A stretch of DNA of 64,000 nucleotides from Littorina saxatilis (taxonomy: Eukaryota > Mollusca > Gastropoda > Littorinimorpha > Littorinidae): positions 70,783,451-70,847,450 of the forward strand of contig NC_090252.1 in assembly GCF_037325665.1 (NCBI RefSeq). The letters run 5' to 3'. Under the pieces are notes generated by a model, which had not been told where the DNA came from, did no database searches, and worked only from the letters and a program-made list of their open reading frames with translations. The number at the start of each line of letters is the position of its first letter. Within the stretch, counting starts at the first letter, position 1. The translations under genes and the position numbers were made by a program. Positions 47,160 to 57,453 of the stretch are shown in pieces.

Positions 47160-47485
47160 ATACGTTTGTGTGTCTTAAAGTTTCTTTAACTTGTGTACAA
47201 GCATGGTGAAGAGAAGGTTTGTGTGTCTTAAAGTTTATTTAACTTGTGTACAAGCATGGTAAAGAGAAGGTTTGTGTGTCTTAAAGTTTCTTTAACTTGT
47301 GTACAAGCATGGTAAAGAGAAGGTTTGTGTGTCTTAAAGTTTCTTTAACTTGTGTACAAGCATGGTAAAGAGAAGGTTCGTGTGTCTTAAAGTTTATTTA
47401 ACTTGTGTACAAGCATGGTAAAGAGAAGGTATGTGTGTCTTAAAGTTTATTTAACTTGTGTACAAGCATGGTAAAGAGAAGGTTT
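47160..47485. repeat. 53-bp minisatellite with variable AATAAA
   Basis: Six copies with 'aacttgtgtacaagcatggt' and 'gtgtgtcttaaagttt'. Copies read gtttattta or gtttcttta; on the minus strand the first kind contains AATAAA and the second AAAGAAA. The array lies 600-930 bp downstream of the C2 stop. Confidence 0.92.
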
Positions 47486-47819
47486 ATGTTGCTGTCAGCT
47501 GCTCACTCACTGTGACCGCGTGACGGCAGTGGCAGAACACAGATGTCTACATTGGTACTGTCTTTGCAACACAGTGCATTTGAGTAATGTTTTCAACTTC
47601 CGTATCATCAAAGTGTGTCTTATTTCCCACTGCTCCGACAGTGTAAAGGTAAAACTAAAAGCAGTACATAGTTGTCTGCATGGGTACAGCCCGAACAACA
47701 CTGTCTTAGTGGAACTGTTCAGCTTCCACGTCACTTAAGCAAAGACAAGGAGTCTGTTAGTGTTACTGCCAACTGATCGTCATCCGCATCATCAAAATGA
47801 TGTGTTTATGTATTTTGCT

Positions 47820-48130
47820 TCAATTGCCAGCACGCAGTGGTCTACATCATCAAAATGATGTGTGTGTAACGCAAGGCGTGTGTAAAGGCCAGCTGAGCAT
47901 CGGGGGCAGTGCCAGCACACAGTGGTCTACATCATCAAAATGATGCGTGTGTAACGCAAGGCGTTTGAGTCTGATGGCCAGCTGATCAGCGGGGCTGGAA
48001 GTGAGGGGGCAGTGCCAGCACACAGTGGTCTACATCATCAAAATGATGCGTGTGTAACGCAAGGCGTTTGAGTCTGATGGCCAGCTGATCAGCGGGGCTG
48101 GAAGTGAGGGGGCAGGGGCAGCATGTAGTT
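47820..48130. repeat. About 102-bp repeat duplicating the 3' end of exon C2
   Basis: Units contain 'cagcacacagtggtctacat' and 'ggccagctgatcagcggggc'; the last unit runs into the C2 coding end. The stop codon and the last eight or so codons (PHFQPR) are therefore part of a unit that is copied again downstream. Confidence 0.88.
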
Positions 48131-49342
48131 GGGCTCAGTGTAGTTGTAGCCAGCGAAGCCAGGGAAGCCGGGGAACACAGGGTTCATGTTCAGACCCCCT
48201 GGGAAGGCCGGGGCCGCCTGCCTGCCGTCTCTACCGTCGCCCTGCGCGTGGTGAGAACTGTCCATGTAGTGTGGCGTCTCCTGTCGACTGCTGCCCGAAC
48301 TCTCTGCCGACATGGGGCGAGATGGCGGTACTTGTTGTTGTGGTGGTAGGGGTTGAGGCGGCACAGCTCTGTAGTCTGGGTGACCCATGTCTGCCCTTGT
48401 CAGGTTCTGGCTAACATCTGTCCTTGCCATATTGTGTCCGACATCTGTCCTTGCCATATTGTGTCCGACATCTGTCCTTGCCATGTCGAGTCTTATATCT
48501 GTACTCGCCATGTCCTGGCTAACATCTGTCCTTGCCATATTAAGTCCGACATCAGTCCTCGCCACGTTGTGTCTGGTGTCAGAGGCGGACCTCTCTCTGG
48601 GCTTGCTGCTGCTGCTGTGTCTGCGCTTGGTGATGTGATCGGTAGTCTGGTGTTTCTTCATGTGAACGTCCAAGCTGTTCTTCTGGGCGAAGGCGGCGTC
48701 GCACTGCTCGCACTTGTACGGCTTCTCTCCCGTGTGTATCCTGGTGTGCACCATGAGGCAGTAGTTGGAGGAGAAGCCCTGGTTGCAGACAGAGCAGTGG
48801 TACGGTGACTCTCCCAGGTGTTGCTGCATGTGTGTCTTCCACAGCGCCTTGATGTAGTATGTCTTGGAGCAGTACTGGCACTGGTAGCGGTTGGCCAGCT
48901 GGTGGACGCGGCGCCGATGTCCGTACAGCGTGTCGCGCGACTTGAACGACTTGCCGCACATGTCGCAGATGTGGGTCTTGGGCTGCACCAGGTGCGTCCT
49001 CTTGTGGCTCTTGAGCGACGAGCCGTCGGGGAAGGAGTGGTTGCACGTGGGGCACTTGTACTTCTCCGAGCGCTTGGTGGTCTGGCCGTGGTTGTGAAGC
49101 AGGTGCATGTCCAGGGAGGACTTGTTGGCGAAGACGGCCCCGCAGAAGTCGCAGAGAAAGCCCAGCTTGTTGGAGAACAGCAGGATGCGCTGCATGTGTG
49201 ACAGTCTCAGGCCGTCCGTACACTGCGTGCGGCACGTCAGCTGCCCGTCGCCGTCGATACTCAGGTGTCTGGCGGCCGGGTCCTGACCCATGCCCGTCTT
49301 GCCGCACACCTGGCACAGGTAGGTCGTCCCAAAGCGATGCCT
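48089..49342 (-). CDS. Module 2 exon C: Cys/His motif plus six C2H2 fingers, RTDV repeat tail
   Basis: Terminal coding exon, 417 codons plus stop, entered in phase 0 through TTGCAG|AGGCAT. Motif YLCQVC...HLSIDGDG..LTCRTQCTDG; fingers start LCDFC, KCPTC, ICDMC, QCQYC, HCSVC and KCEQC. Finger 6 is AAFAQKNSL...HMKKH after a TGEKP linker. The tail has a Ser/Arg/Lys stretch, then seven or eight copies of a 9-residue repeat like MARTDVGHN (27-bp DNA repeat), then a Pro/Gln/Gly-rich end. The last codons lie in a longer DNA repeat that continues past the stop. Confidence 0.93.
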   Translation of the reverse strand, partial: RHRFGTTYLCQVCGKTGMGQDPAARHLSIDGDGQLTCRTQCTDGLRLSHMQRILLFSNKLGFLCDFCGAVFANKSSLDMHLLHNHGQTTKRSEKYKCPTCNHSFPDGSSLKSHKRTHLVQPKTHICDMCGKSFKSRDTLYGHRRRVHQLANRYQCQYCSKTYYIKALWKTHMQQHLGESPYHCSVCNQGFSSNYCLMVHTRIHTGEKPYKCEQCDAAFAQKNSLDVHMKKHQTTDHITKRRHSSSSKPRERSASDTRHNVARTDVGLNMARTDVSQDMASTDIRLDMARTDVGHNMARTDVGHNMARTDVSQNLTRADMGHPDYRAVPPQPLPPQQQVPPSRPMSAESSGSSRQETPHYMDSSHHAQGDGRDGRQAAPAFPGGLNMNPVFPGFPGFAGYNYTEPNYMLPLPPHFQPR

Positions 49343-49463
49343 CTGCAACACGCGCACAGGCTTCGTCAGTCATTAGGTTCAAAACAAACTTCCCGCAGTT
49401 CACCAGATTAAATCCAAAAATATGTTAACACGAATGAAGAAATCTACAGCATTTCAACGCTTT

Positions 49464-49497
49464 CATTCTTTCTTTATTTGGTGTTTAACGTCGTTTT
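49464..49497 (-). mobile_element. 34-bp family 1 SINE stub with 14-bp duplication
   Basis: Only the extreme 3' end (ttatttggtgtttaacgtcg) is present. It is flanked by catttcaacgcttt at 49450-49463 and 49498-49511. A minimal, very short retroposition product in the module 2 B-C intron. Confidence 0.88.
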
Positions 49498-50303
49498 CAT
49501 TTCAACGCTTTAAATCTAAAAAGTTAAAATTGATTAAAGTAAGAGCTCCAGATATAGAAAACAACCAAAAATATGCTAACAAGAGATCTCTGGCATTTCG
49601 CTGCTTTTGAGTCCAACAGTAATGGAAAATGAATAAAGTAAGAGCTCTAGATATAGAAAACAACCATAAGTGACTTATTGAGAGCTAAATGGAACCAGTC
49701 TCCAGGAACTAAAGAGAATAAAAACACTTCATGAGTTATATGAATACGAGACTTTCATGCTAAAAGAATCTACACTTCTTTGGTTAAATTTTATTTTTGA
49801 AATGGAATTGTAAAACGTCAGCCCTGCCAATTTTGCTGTGCATGCTTCACGCGTCTGGATGACCTGTTTCTGTGCCTGTACCCATTCTTCACAATTTGTC
49901 AATATATATACAACTTTACAGAATCAGCTGCTTTTTGTTTAGAAAGCAATGAATTGTTTTAGTAGTTTTATTGAGAAATAAAATCTTTAAAATATTACAA
50001 TAAATATTTACCAAAACCACAAAGGGGGGGGGGGGGGGGGGGGGTGGAGAGAGAGAGAGAGATCAAGCAAGTTTGTAGTCCCAAAACAGCTCTGTGAAAC
50101 CATGAATTAAAGACATGTGTTGTTTTTCTTTGTGCAAAATAAGTCCCAACTCCCGGAGTTCTAACATTTTGCATTCCAAGAACTCTTACTGTTCAAAACA
50201 ACACTGTTACAAGCAGCCTCAGTTTGAAATCACATCCAATCTTGTGCATGCACAACCCTTCCCATTGTAAACAATCTCGTGGGTCAAGTAGAGCGCTGCT
50301 TAC

Positions 50304-50380
50304 CACTTTGCCGTCCTTGACCTTGTCCTGTTTGCGCACTTTCTTCAGCACGTCGGACACAAGTCGTGTGTGGTAGTGCT
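50304..50380 (-). CDS. Module 2 exon B: linker exon, longest of the set
   Basis: 77 bp, TGACAG| and GTG|GTAAGC. Encodes (E)HYHTRLVSDVLKKVRKQDK.KDGKV, phase 1 in and 0 out. The Lys-rich extension is specific to this module. Confidence 0.78.
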
Positions 50381-50896
50381 CTGTCACAGGGCAAAACAAA
50401 GACCCCAATTCAAACATCCGCATGGCAAACTTTTCTACATAGAGATGCATGGCATGCAAGACAGAAATAACTAATAAGAAAAGAAAATATATAAGTACAG
50501 TGGAACTACACGACCCGGGCATTGGTCATACCAGGCAGATTGTCTTTTTTTTCCCCCATAGATTTTTTGCTTTTTCTTGGAAGAGGAATTTTGTTCTCTC
50601 TGAAATGTGTAGCTTTTCTTAGAAATCCTCAGATCCCAGAATTCCCATGCCTGACATCACCAGCTCGGAGGGACTACATGGGAGTTTATATACAAGTGGA
50701 ATAACTGTTTCTTATGAAAGTTGAGTATTTGAAGGGACAGACTCTTGGTGGAGCTTTCTTACACCCAGCCCTCACCACACGACTCGAGTTATTCTCCATG
50801 AAGAGGAAGTGTGGTGGAAACTGACCATCACTCATCACCGGGATTATTCCATAATATTTTTATTTTTTTCAAGTAATTAAATTGTTGCACACACTA

Positions 50897-51193
50897 CAGG
50901 CATGGGAATTGAAAAAGTAAACAAGGCTGAAAATTTTTAAGTAATAGCAAAGTCGACGGCGCGAAGGCTAGGGGGGTTCGGGGGCATGCCCCCCCCCCCG
51001 AATTTCTTTTTCTCTAAGAACCCAAATGGTGCAATTTGGTGTCATCTAAGCTCCACGTTTGCCATTAAATTAAGTTTTTAGAACCATTTTTGCCTCCCCA
51101 TTTATTATTTTTGCGGACACTTTTGCTTTTTCGGCGGAACAAATAAAAAAAATCAGCGGAAATTTGCCTTTCGGCGGACAATTCCCATGCCTG
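50897..51193. mobile_element. Small TIR element, hAT-like ends
   Basis: The ends are inverted CAGGCATGGGAATTG, flanked by acacta on both sides. A lone copy of one end lies near 50638-50656. It contains a C run and AT-rich sequence with no frame. Confidence 0.7.
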
Positions 51194-51477
51194 ACACTAA
51201 TCTTCATTGAGGAGACCATTAGAGACAACTACTCTGATGACTTACACCTGATCTATATTTCAGGAGGACTGATAATGTGTACCTTATAAAATGCAAATGT
51301 TTCAGAAACCAAGATTATATCTTATCAATGTGGAATAATAGTGAATACATGTACCTTATGAAATGCAATTGATATAAACTGACCTTCCCTCATAACAGAG
51401 ACTACTGTAAACGTAATAATTACACGTTCTGAAAGTGTTGTAAAAACTGACTTCACTCATAATAGAGACTACCTTAA

Positions 51478-52429
51478 AGCTGTGGTCTATTTATGACTTT
51501 CCGGGGATACAAGTTTAAAAAGATAGGGCTGAGAATCATGTAGAGAATTCTGTACAGCGAACGCGGCCTGACAGTGAAACCCCACCAATACGGCGTGTAT
51601 GACCTTGACCTTGAGAGCTTCAGTCAACACTTGAATTTTGCTGTGATAACATCCGGTCTGCTCTCTCAGGTTTGATCATATTTTATTTTCAAGAGAGATC
51701 AAGGGGAAAAAATAAACGCCTAGGCGGAGATTCGAACTCACAACCTCGAGATGATTTCATGGCTGATGTCCTAACCACTAGGCTACTGCGCCAGTTGTGT
51801 AAACGAAGGAAAAACATTAATATCAATTCATTTTATGTTATTCTTGAAGCAGCACGATTTATAGCCCATTGTTCAGAAGTGAATATAACTATTTCTTTGA
51901 TGTCTGTTTTCAACTGCACAGAGCTTTGGAGGGATTCAATTACAGTTCTTCTCATTTTTCTTGCATGTTGTAAATAGAGATATTGCAGCCAATGTCATGT
52001 AGCATGGTGGTGTAAACATGTACTGCGATTCTGTGAAACATATTTGCAAAATAAAGGCAAAATTGAACGGCAATTTTTATTTTGAATGGTAATTCAAGCG
52101 TAGAATGATATAAAATTATTAATTTTTCTGTTTGTCAACACTGGTGGAGTGGCCTAGCGGTTAAGACACCAGCCCTGACATTTTGAGTTCGAATTTCTGC
52201 CCAGGCGTTTATTTTTTCAGCTCAATCCCTCTTGACAAGTATGCTCAGCTCTGAGAGAGCAAACCGGATGTTACCACGGCAAAATTCAAGCGTTGACTGA
52301 AGCTCTCAAGGTGATTCATGCCGTATAGGTTGGGTTTCAGGCCGCATCGGTTCATCTCTTCATCATTCTCACTCTCAGCCCCATCTTTTCAAACTCCTAG
52401 CCCCAGATAGTTATAAATAGACCACAGCT
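51478..52429. mobile_element. TTAA-flanked palindromic element with SINE-like arms
   Basis: TTAA at 51474-51477 and 52430-52433; ends AGCTGTGGTCTATTTAT and its complement. Arms of about 300 bp are inverted copies of each other. Each contains a tRNA-like head with boxes such as ggcctagcggttaagac and gagttcgaatttc. The middle 330 bp are unrelated. A tandem repeat of the same flank at 52498-52512 (actaccttaatgattacac) shows the unfilled site. Confidence 0.78.
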
Positions 52430-52550
52430 TTAATGATTCCACATTATGAAAGTTCAAGTGTAGTACTAGTAGGAAGTGTCAAGTGACCTTCACTCATAAA
52501 CTACCTTAATGATTACACGTTATGAAAGTTCAAGTGTTGTAGGAACTGAC

Positions 52551-52670
52551 CTTTGGGGTCGAGTGTAGGTGTCCAGTGACTCTTCTCGATGTGGTTGACC
52601 ATGGTGTATTCGCGCGAGAACGGTTGTCGGCACACGTCACAGATGTAGACAGGGGCGTCGAGCTCCACCC
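52551..52670 (-). CDS. Module 2 exon A: single C2H2 finger exon
   Basis: 120 bp, phase 1-1, GTTTCAG|GGGTGG acceptor and AAAG|GTCAGT donor. Encodes (G)VELDAPVYICDVCRQPFSREYTMVNHIEKSHW.PTLDPK. Canonical family finger. The intron next to the donor is a degenerate 75-bp repeat containing the donor sequence itself. Confidence 0.88.
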
Positions 52671-53819
52671 CTGAAACCAGGGACCAGAATGATTGTAGCA
52701 CCTCTCTCTTTCTTCCTCTTTACAGATACTCTGACACTACCGTGGGACTCTCAACTGTAGCAGGGGCAGAACAATTACAGTGCTGGGCTGTCTCACTGCT
52801 GAGTTGGGCTACTTGTATCTGGCCAGGATGGGAGAAGGGCTTAAGCATTGGGTAGTTTGATGTCAAATATAATACTTTCCCTTGAACAACTTATTCCACT
52901 CAAGTGACCTGTTCTTAAATTTCAAACGTGTTTCTATGCCGATGTCTGAGGCCAAACTTGTTTACTGACATGGCTTTAACACTTCAGGCACTTGTGTTTG
53001 CACAGATGCTGCAGTCAGTAAGCTAATTGTTTTCCATTTTGGATGACTCATCTTTCGTAATAAAATGTCAGAACTAACCTCGTGTATTTTTATTTCCACT
53101 CAAAGCTGGTGGCGAAAGTCGGTTGCTCTTTCTTTTTTTTTTCTATCATGATGACTATCTTTCATTTTTGTTGTCATTTTGTTCAGGCAGGCAAGTGAGA
53201 GTGAGGCACTAATCATTCTGATCCCTGCTCACAGTTGCAGTAGCGCAGCTCAGAATTCACCCACAACCAGCACAAACATGTTCACATCGATACACAGCGC
53301 AGAATTCACCCACAACCACCACCACAATTTCCATCAAACATGTTCACATTGACACACACACACAATGATGATGATACATGAAGAGTGACTGAGGAGGTGC
53401 TTGCAAAATTTATTTTGTGTCGGTTTTTGAATAGGTTACTCCGGCAGTGCTGTTTCGGGTTGAATGCTTCCGTCTCCACCAATCTCCTTGTAATTGTTTT
53501 GTAATGGTAGATGTGGAGGTTACTTGCATTTTAACACTAACACTAACAAATACATTTACTGGCTGTGCAGCTTGACCGTTGAGAGACTCCAAACAGGGAC
53601 AAGGCTGAACTTTGCATGTGCAACGGGACTACTAGTGATGACAGGCCTAACCTGTACCACAGGGAAATCAAAACCCAGCAAACAGGAAGCACAGTACATT
53701 CCAGGTTAACAGTGTGTTTAGCAACATTCCGTCTCTAATCACTAATGTGGCTGAAAACCATGTTTATCCACACATTTCTGTGAGTTCAGTTCCTAAAACT
53801 ATCAGTAACTTACATACAC

Positions 53820-53920
<101 letters not shown>

Positions 53921-54160
53921 GGTAACTAAAGGGGGGTTGGGTAACAAAATTGACCAGCTGCACTAAGTTTCATACATTTTATTAAAATGGTAACTCAAGA
54001 GTCAGAACATTACAACATTAATAAACATCTCAGCTATCAGCTGAACAACAAACAGGTTAACCACCAAATCTTTCCAATACAGAGAACAAAACTTATAACC
54101 ATAAAAATATACATGTCATGTGCATCTCACACAAAAGAAGCTGTTTAATGTAAATGCGCA

Positions 54161-54546
54161 GACGGGCGCTGTGGCGGGGTGGTAAGACGTCGGCCTCTTA
54201 ATCCGAAGGCCGAGGGTTCGAATCCCGGCCGCGGCCGCCTGGTGGGTTAAGTGTGGAGATTTTTCCGATCTCCCAGGTCAACTCAGTTATGTGCAGACCT
54301 GCTAGTGGCTTATCCCCCTTCGTGTGTACACGCAAGCACAAGACCAAGTGCACACGGAAAAGATCCTGTAATCCATGTCCGAGTTCGGTGGGTTATAGAA
54401 ACACGAAAATATCCAGCATGCTTCCTCCGAAAGCGGCGTATGGCTGCCTTAATGGCGGGGTAAAAACGGTCATACACGTAAAATTCCACTCGTGCAAAAA
54501 ACATGAGTGTACGTGGGAGTTTCAGCCCAAGAACGCAGAAGAAGAA
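54161..54546 (+). mobile_element. tRNA-derived SINE, family 3
   Basis: The tRNA-like head (gcgctgtggcggggtggtaa; B box gggttcgaatcccgg) is followed by a body containing 'gtgcacacggaaaagatcct' and a gaagaagaaa tail. 14-bp duplication aatgtaaatgcgca (54147-54160, 54547-54560). Confidence 0.93.
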
Positions 54547-55248
54547 AATGTAAATGCGCAAAGTAGTCATATTTTTCCAAGAACTTGCTCTAAAAATCAT
54601 GTTTATACCAACTTTCTTGTGAAGGTAGTTCCTAGTATTTTAATTTCACATAAAACTTAGATATGAGAGAATCTTGTGAATCACAGGCATGCAAATAATA
54701 CACTCACGTCCTGAAACAGAAAATAGTTGAAACAACAAAACAACAACGTTGGTCCTTTATCAGGGAGCAACAAGACATTGTATCCACTTAGAGTTTATGC
54801 ATGCCTGAGGACGTTGTCCATGCACACTGATGATTGGCCGATTCGGGTGTCAATCAAAACGACCAAGTGGCCTGGAGCCCGCTGCCTAACATTCACTGCT
54901 CATCTCACGCACTTGATCAACAAGAAATGACATCAACACTTGATCAATAAGAAATGACATCAACACTTGATCAACATGAAATGACAACACTTGATCAACA
55001 CGAAATGACATCAACAACCAATCTTCTTCCTATTGGTACACTCTATAAATATAAAAATAATACATGAAGCATTTTGTCACAATAAATACAACAGGTATTT
55101 TTATGCAAACTTAAAATCAATCTGGTTACAAACAAAAAGAGTCGGACACAGACAGGAAATGTGTAAATGGCATGAACAAGACAGCTTTTGTGCAGTATTT
55201 GCCATGCAACCATTCCAGATGTAAACAAGAAGAGCAAACGCTCGATCG

Positions 55249-55768
55249 AGTCACTTTCGCAGTTCTGAATATTATATGAGGCATCAGATGGACAGGAAGA
55301 AATTGCTATTCACAACACAATGAGTCACGTTCACATAAAATTTGAGCCCGGTCACTTTTATAGTTTCCGAGAAAAGCCCAACGTTAAGTTGTGTGTTGCC
55401 GAACAGAAAAGGCTAGTTATCTCCCTTGTTTTTCTGATAACGTTCGTAAAAGGCTACAGATGTAAATACTTTGATGTAAAGAATAATCCTACAAAGTTTC
55501 AATCACATCCGATGAACTTTGTCAAAGATATAAAATGTCTAATTTTTGCTTTGACGCTGACCTGTGACCTTGAAAAAGGTCAAAGGTCAACGAAACCATC
55601 GTTAAAGTGTAGAGGTCATTGGAGGTCACGACTAAACAAAATATGAGCCCGATCGCTTTGATAGTTTCCGAGAAAAGTCCAACGTTAAGGTGGTGTCTAC
55701 GGACGGCCGGCCGGACAGACTAACACTGACCGATTACATAGAGTCACATTTTCTCAAGTGACTCAAAA
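55249..55768. mobile_element. Probable non-autonomous DNA element
   Basis: 'gagtcactt' near the left end and its complement 'aagtgactc' at the right. The phrase 'atagtttccgagaaaag' is repeated inside (about 55360 and 55661), and there is a ggccggccgg stretch. No coding frame; ends not exactly placed. Confidence 0.45.
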
Positions 55769-56059
55769 AACCAAAACCATACACAAATGCAGTGTATGCT
55801 TACGCTCTTTGAATGCCAACATGCTTTACTGCACCCACTTTTCTTGTAGTGACAGTGACACAGTGGAAAAGTTGTCATCAACCCACGGCATTGTCTGATC
55901 CACACAAGCTTCATATTGATTGATTGATTCTGAACAGTACATCAGTAAATTTAGTGACAAAGTATGCACCCAGCAAATTTGAATCTCACTAACATCACTC
56001 ATGCATGGTGAAGTGTTCTAAGCATTTTTTCCAGAAGCACTTCATATCTACCCATCTCT

Positions 56060-56860
56060 CTAAGGAGGGGAAACATCTTTTATTTGTATGGGTGGTGTAG
56101 GTTGCTGTGGGGAAATATCCTCCATTTCCATGGGTGGTCTAGGTTGCTGTATCTCCATTCCATGTTTCCTCATATGAACGTTGAGACTGCTCTTCTGGGC
56201 AAAGGCTGCCACACAGACGGTGCACTTGTACGGTTTGACGCCTGTGTGTATCCGTTCATGGACGCTCAGGTTATACTCATTGGAAAAATTCTGACCACAC
56301 TGGCCACAGGTAAAGGTTGGCCGGTTAACGTCGTGTATTTTCATATGATGATTGAGCCTGCACTTGGGAAAGATGAGTTTGTGGCACACAGGGCAGGGGT
56401 ACTTTCTGGGTGTAAGGTGCTTCGCCTCCTTGTGCATGTACAGGCCTGTTGACGTTACGTAATCCTTGCCGCAGATCTCACAGATGTACTTTCTGCGCAC
56501 GGCCTGGTGTGTGCGCCTGTGGATCTCCAGGTTTTTGACGATTTTGAAGGTTGCGCTGCACACATCACAGGTGTACTTCCTCTCGTCTCCAGCATGCACC
56601 GTCTGATAGTGGTAGGACAGGGAGCCCCGTTGGGTGTAACTCTTCCCGCAAATGGTGCACAGGTGTGCCTCCTCCTGCACGCACAGCAGGGACTGGCCCA
56701 CCGTCTCGTTCAGCTTGACCCCCTCTGGACACACGCTCACACAGGTAAGGCAGCCATCAGGTGAGAGACGCAGGTGGTGGGAGGTGGAGGTGCGGGATTT
56801 GAAGACGTGGGAACATGCCACACACCGGTAACGACTCACCTCCAACCCTGTGTCATAAAC
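56060..56860 (-). CDS. Module 1 exon C: Cys/His motif plus six C2H2 fingers
   Basis: Terminal coding exon, 266 codons plus stop, entered in phase 0 through TTGCAG|GTTTAT. Motif YRCVAC...HHLRLSPDG..LTCVSVCPEG; fingers start LCTIC, TCDVC, ICEIC, PCPVC, TCGQC and KCTVC. Finger 4 (KLIFPKCRLNHH) lacks the family Trp, and the linker before finger 6 is TGVKP. Finger 6 AAFAQKSSL...HMRKH is conserved. The tail repeats a Pro/Glu/Ile unit twice (PPMEMEDISPQ, PPIQIKDVSP). By finger 4 this is the most divergent module. The B-C intron is only 307 bp. Confidence 0.93.
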   Translation of the reverse strand, partial: VYDTGLEVSRYRCVACSHVFKSRTSTSHHLRLSPDGCLTCVSVCPEGVKLNETVGQSLLCVQEEAHLCTICGKSYTQRGSLSYHYQTVHAGDERKYTCDVCSATFKIVKNLEIHRRTHQAVRRKYICEICGKDYVTSTGLYMHKEAKHLTPRKYPCPVCHKLIFPKCRLNHHMKIHDVNRPTFTCGQCGQNFSNEYNLSVHERIHTGVKPYKCTVCVAAFAQKSSLNVHMRKHGMEIQQPRPPMEMEDISPQQPTPPIQIKDVSPP

Positions 56861-57167
56861 CTGCAACACACGCACAGCTCTTCTTAGTTTCCTCACCTAA
56901 CACACACACACACAACTCTCCTTATTAGTTTCTTAAAAAAAAGCATCCATACCAAACTGCAGCCCACACACACACATTGGAACACACACAGTGGAGCGCA
57001 CAGACACACACACACCTCCTTAGTTTCCTTTGAAAAATGTGCATGAATAAAGTAATAGCCTAATGTGAGTCAGGTCAAAGAGAAACAAAGAAACAAAGTT
57101 AAGTGTATTAACTATCACTAGACCCTGTTCTTATGATAAAGTTAAGATAAGCGAAATAACAACTTAC

Positions 57168-57217
57168 CAACTTTGTCTTGGCCACAGCATCCTTGACATG
57201 GATTGGGTACAGCTTGC
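57168..57217 (-). CDS. Module 1 exon B: linker exon
   Basis: 50 bp, CTTTCAG| and TTG|GTAAGT. Encodes (G)KLYPIHVKDAVAKTKL, phase 1 in and 0 out. The K-D-x-V/I part is shared with modules 6 and 7. Confidence 0.78.
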
Positions 57218-57453
57218 CTGAAAGTGACAATATGCTCTTTACTTCTTTCATTCAAAAAAACAGGCATGAGAACAGTTAACAGGACACATTTTTATCAATA
57301 ACAATAGGCATGATGTGAGAATATTCATAAGTACACATTTCTATCAATCAAAACAATGTCTTCACTTTATCCACGGAAGATAACAGGCTATAGAACAGTT
57401 AACTCTAGTCAATCAGTTCTGCCCATCAAAACACTGTCTTCAATTCATGCATT

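Larger units (their letters stand above)
44414..48088. other. Spacer between modules 2 and 3: minisatellites, no host exon seen
   Basis: A 43-bp array begins about 35 bp from the A3 acceptor. Then follow a GA tract (44841-44908) with a G run, AT-rich single-copy sequence to 46100, 23-bp and 19-bp repeats (46190-46435), a CA tract (46528-46576), the 53-bp array at 47160-47485 and the 3' duplicates of exon C2. No recognisable first exon. Confidence 0.6.

Noticed and set aside
48579-49403. Long frames overlapping exon C2 in other frames, and similar shadows over C3, C4, C6 and C7
   Set aside because: Explained by the GC-rich, regularly spaced finger codons; they lack domain content.
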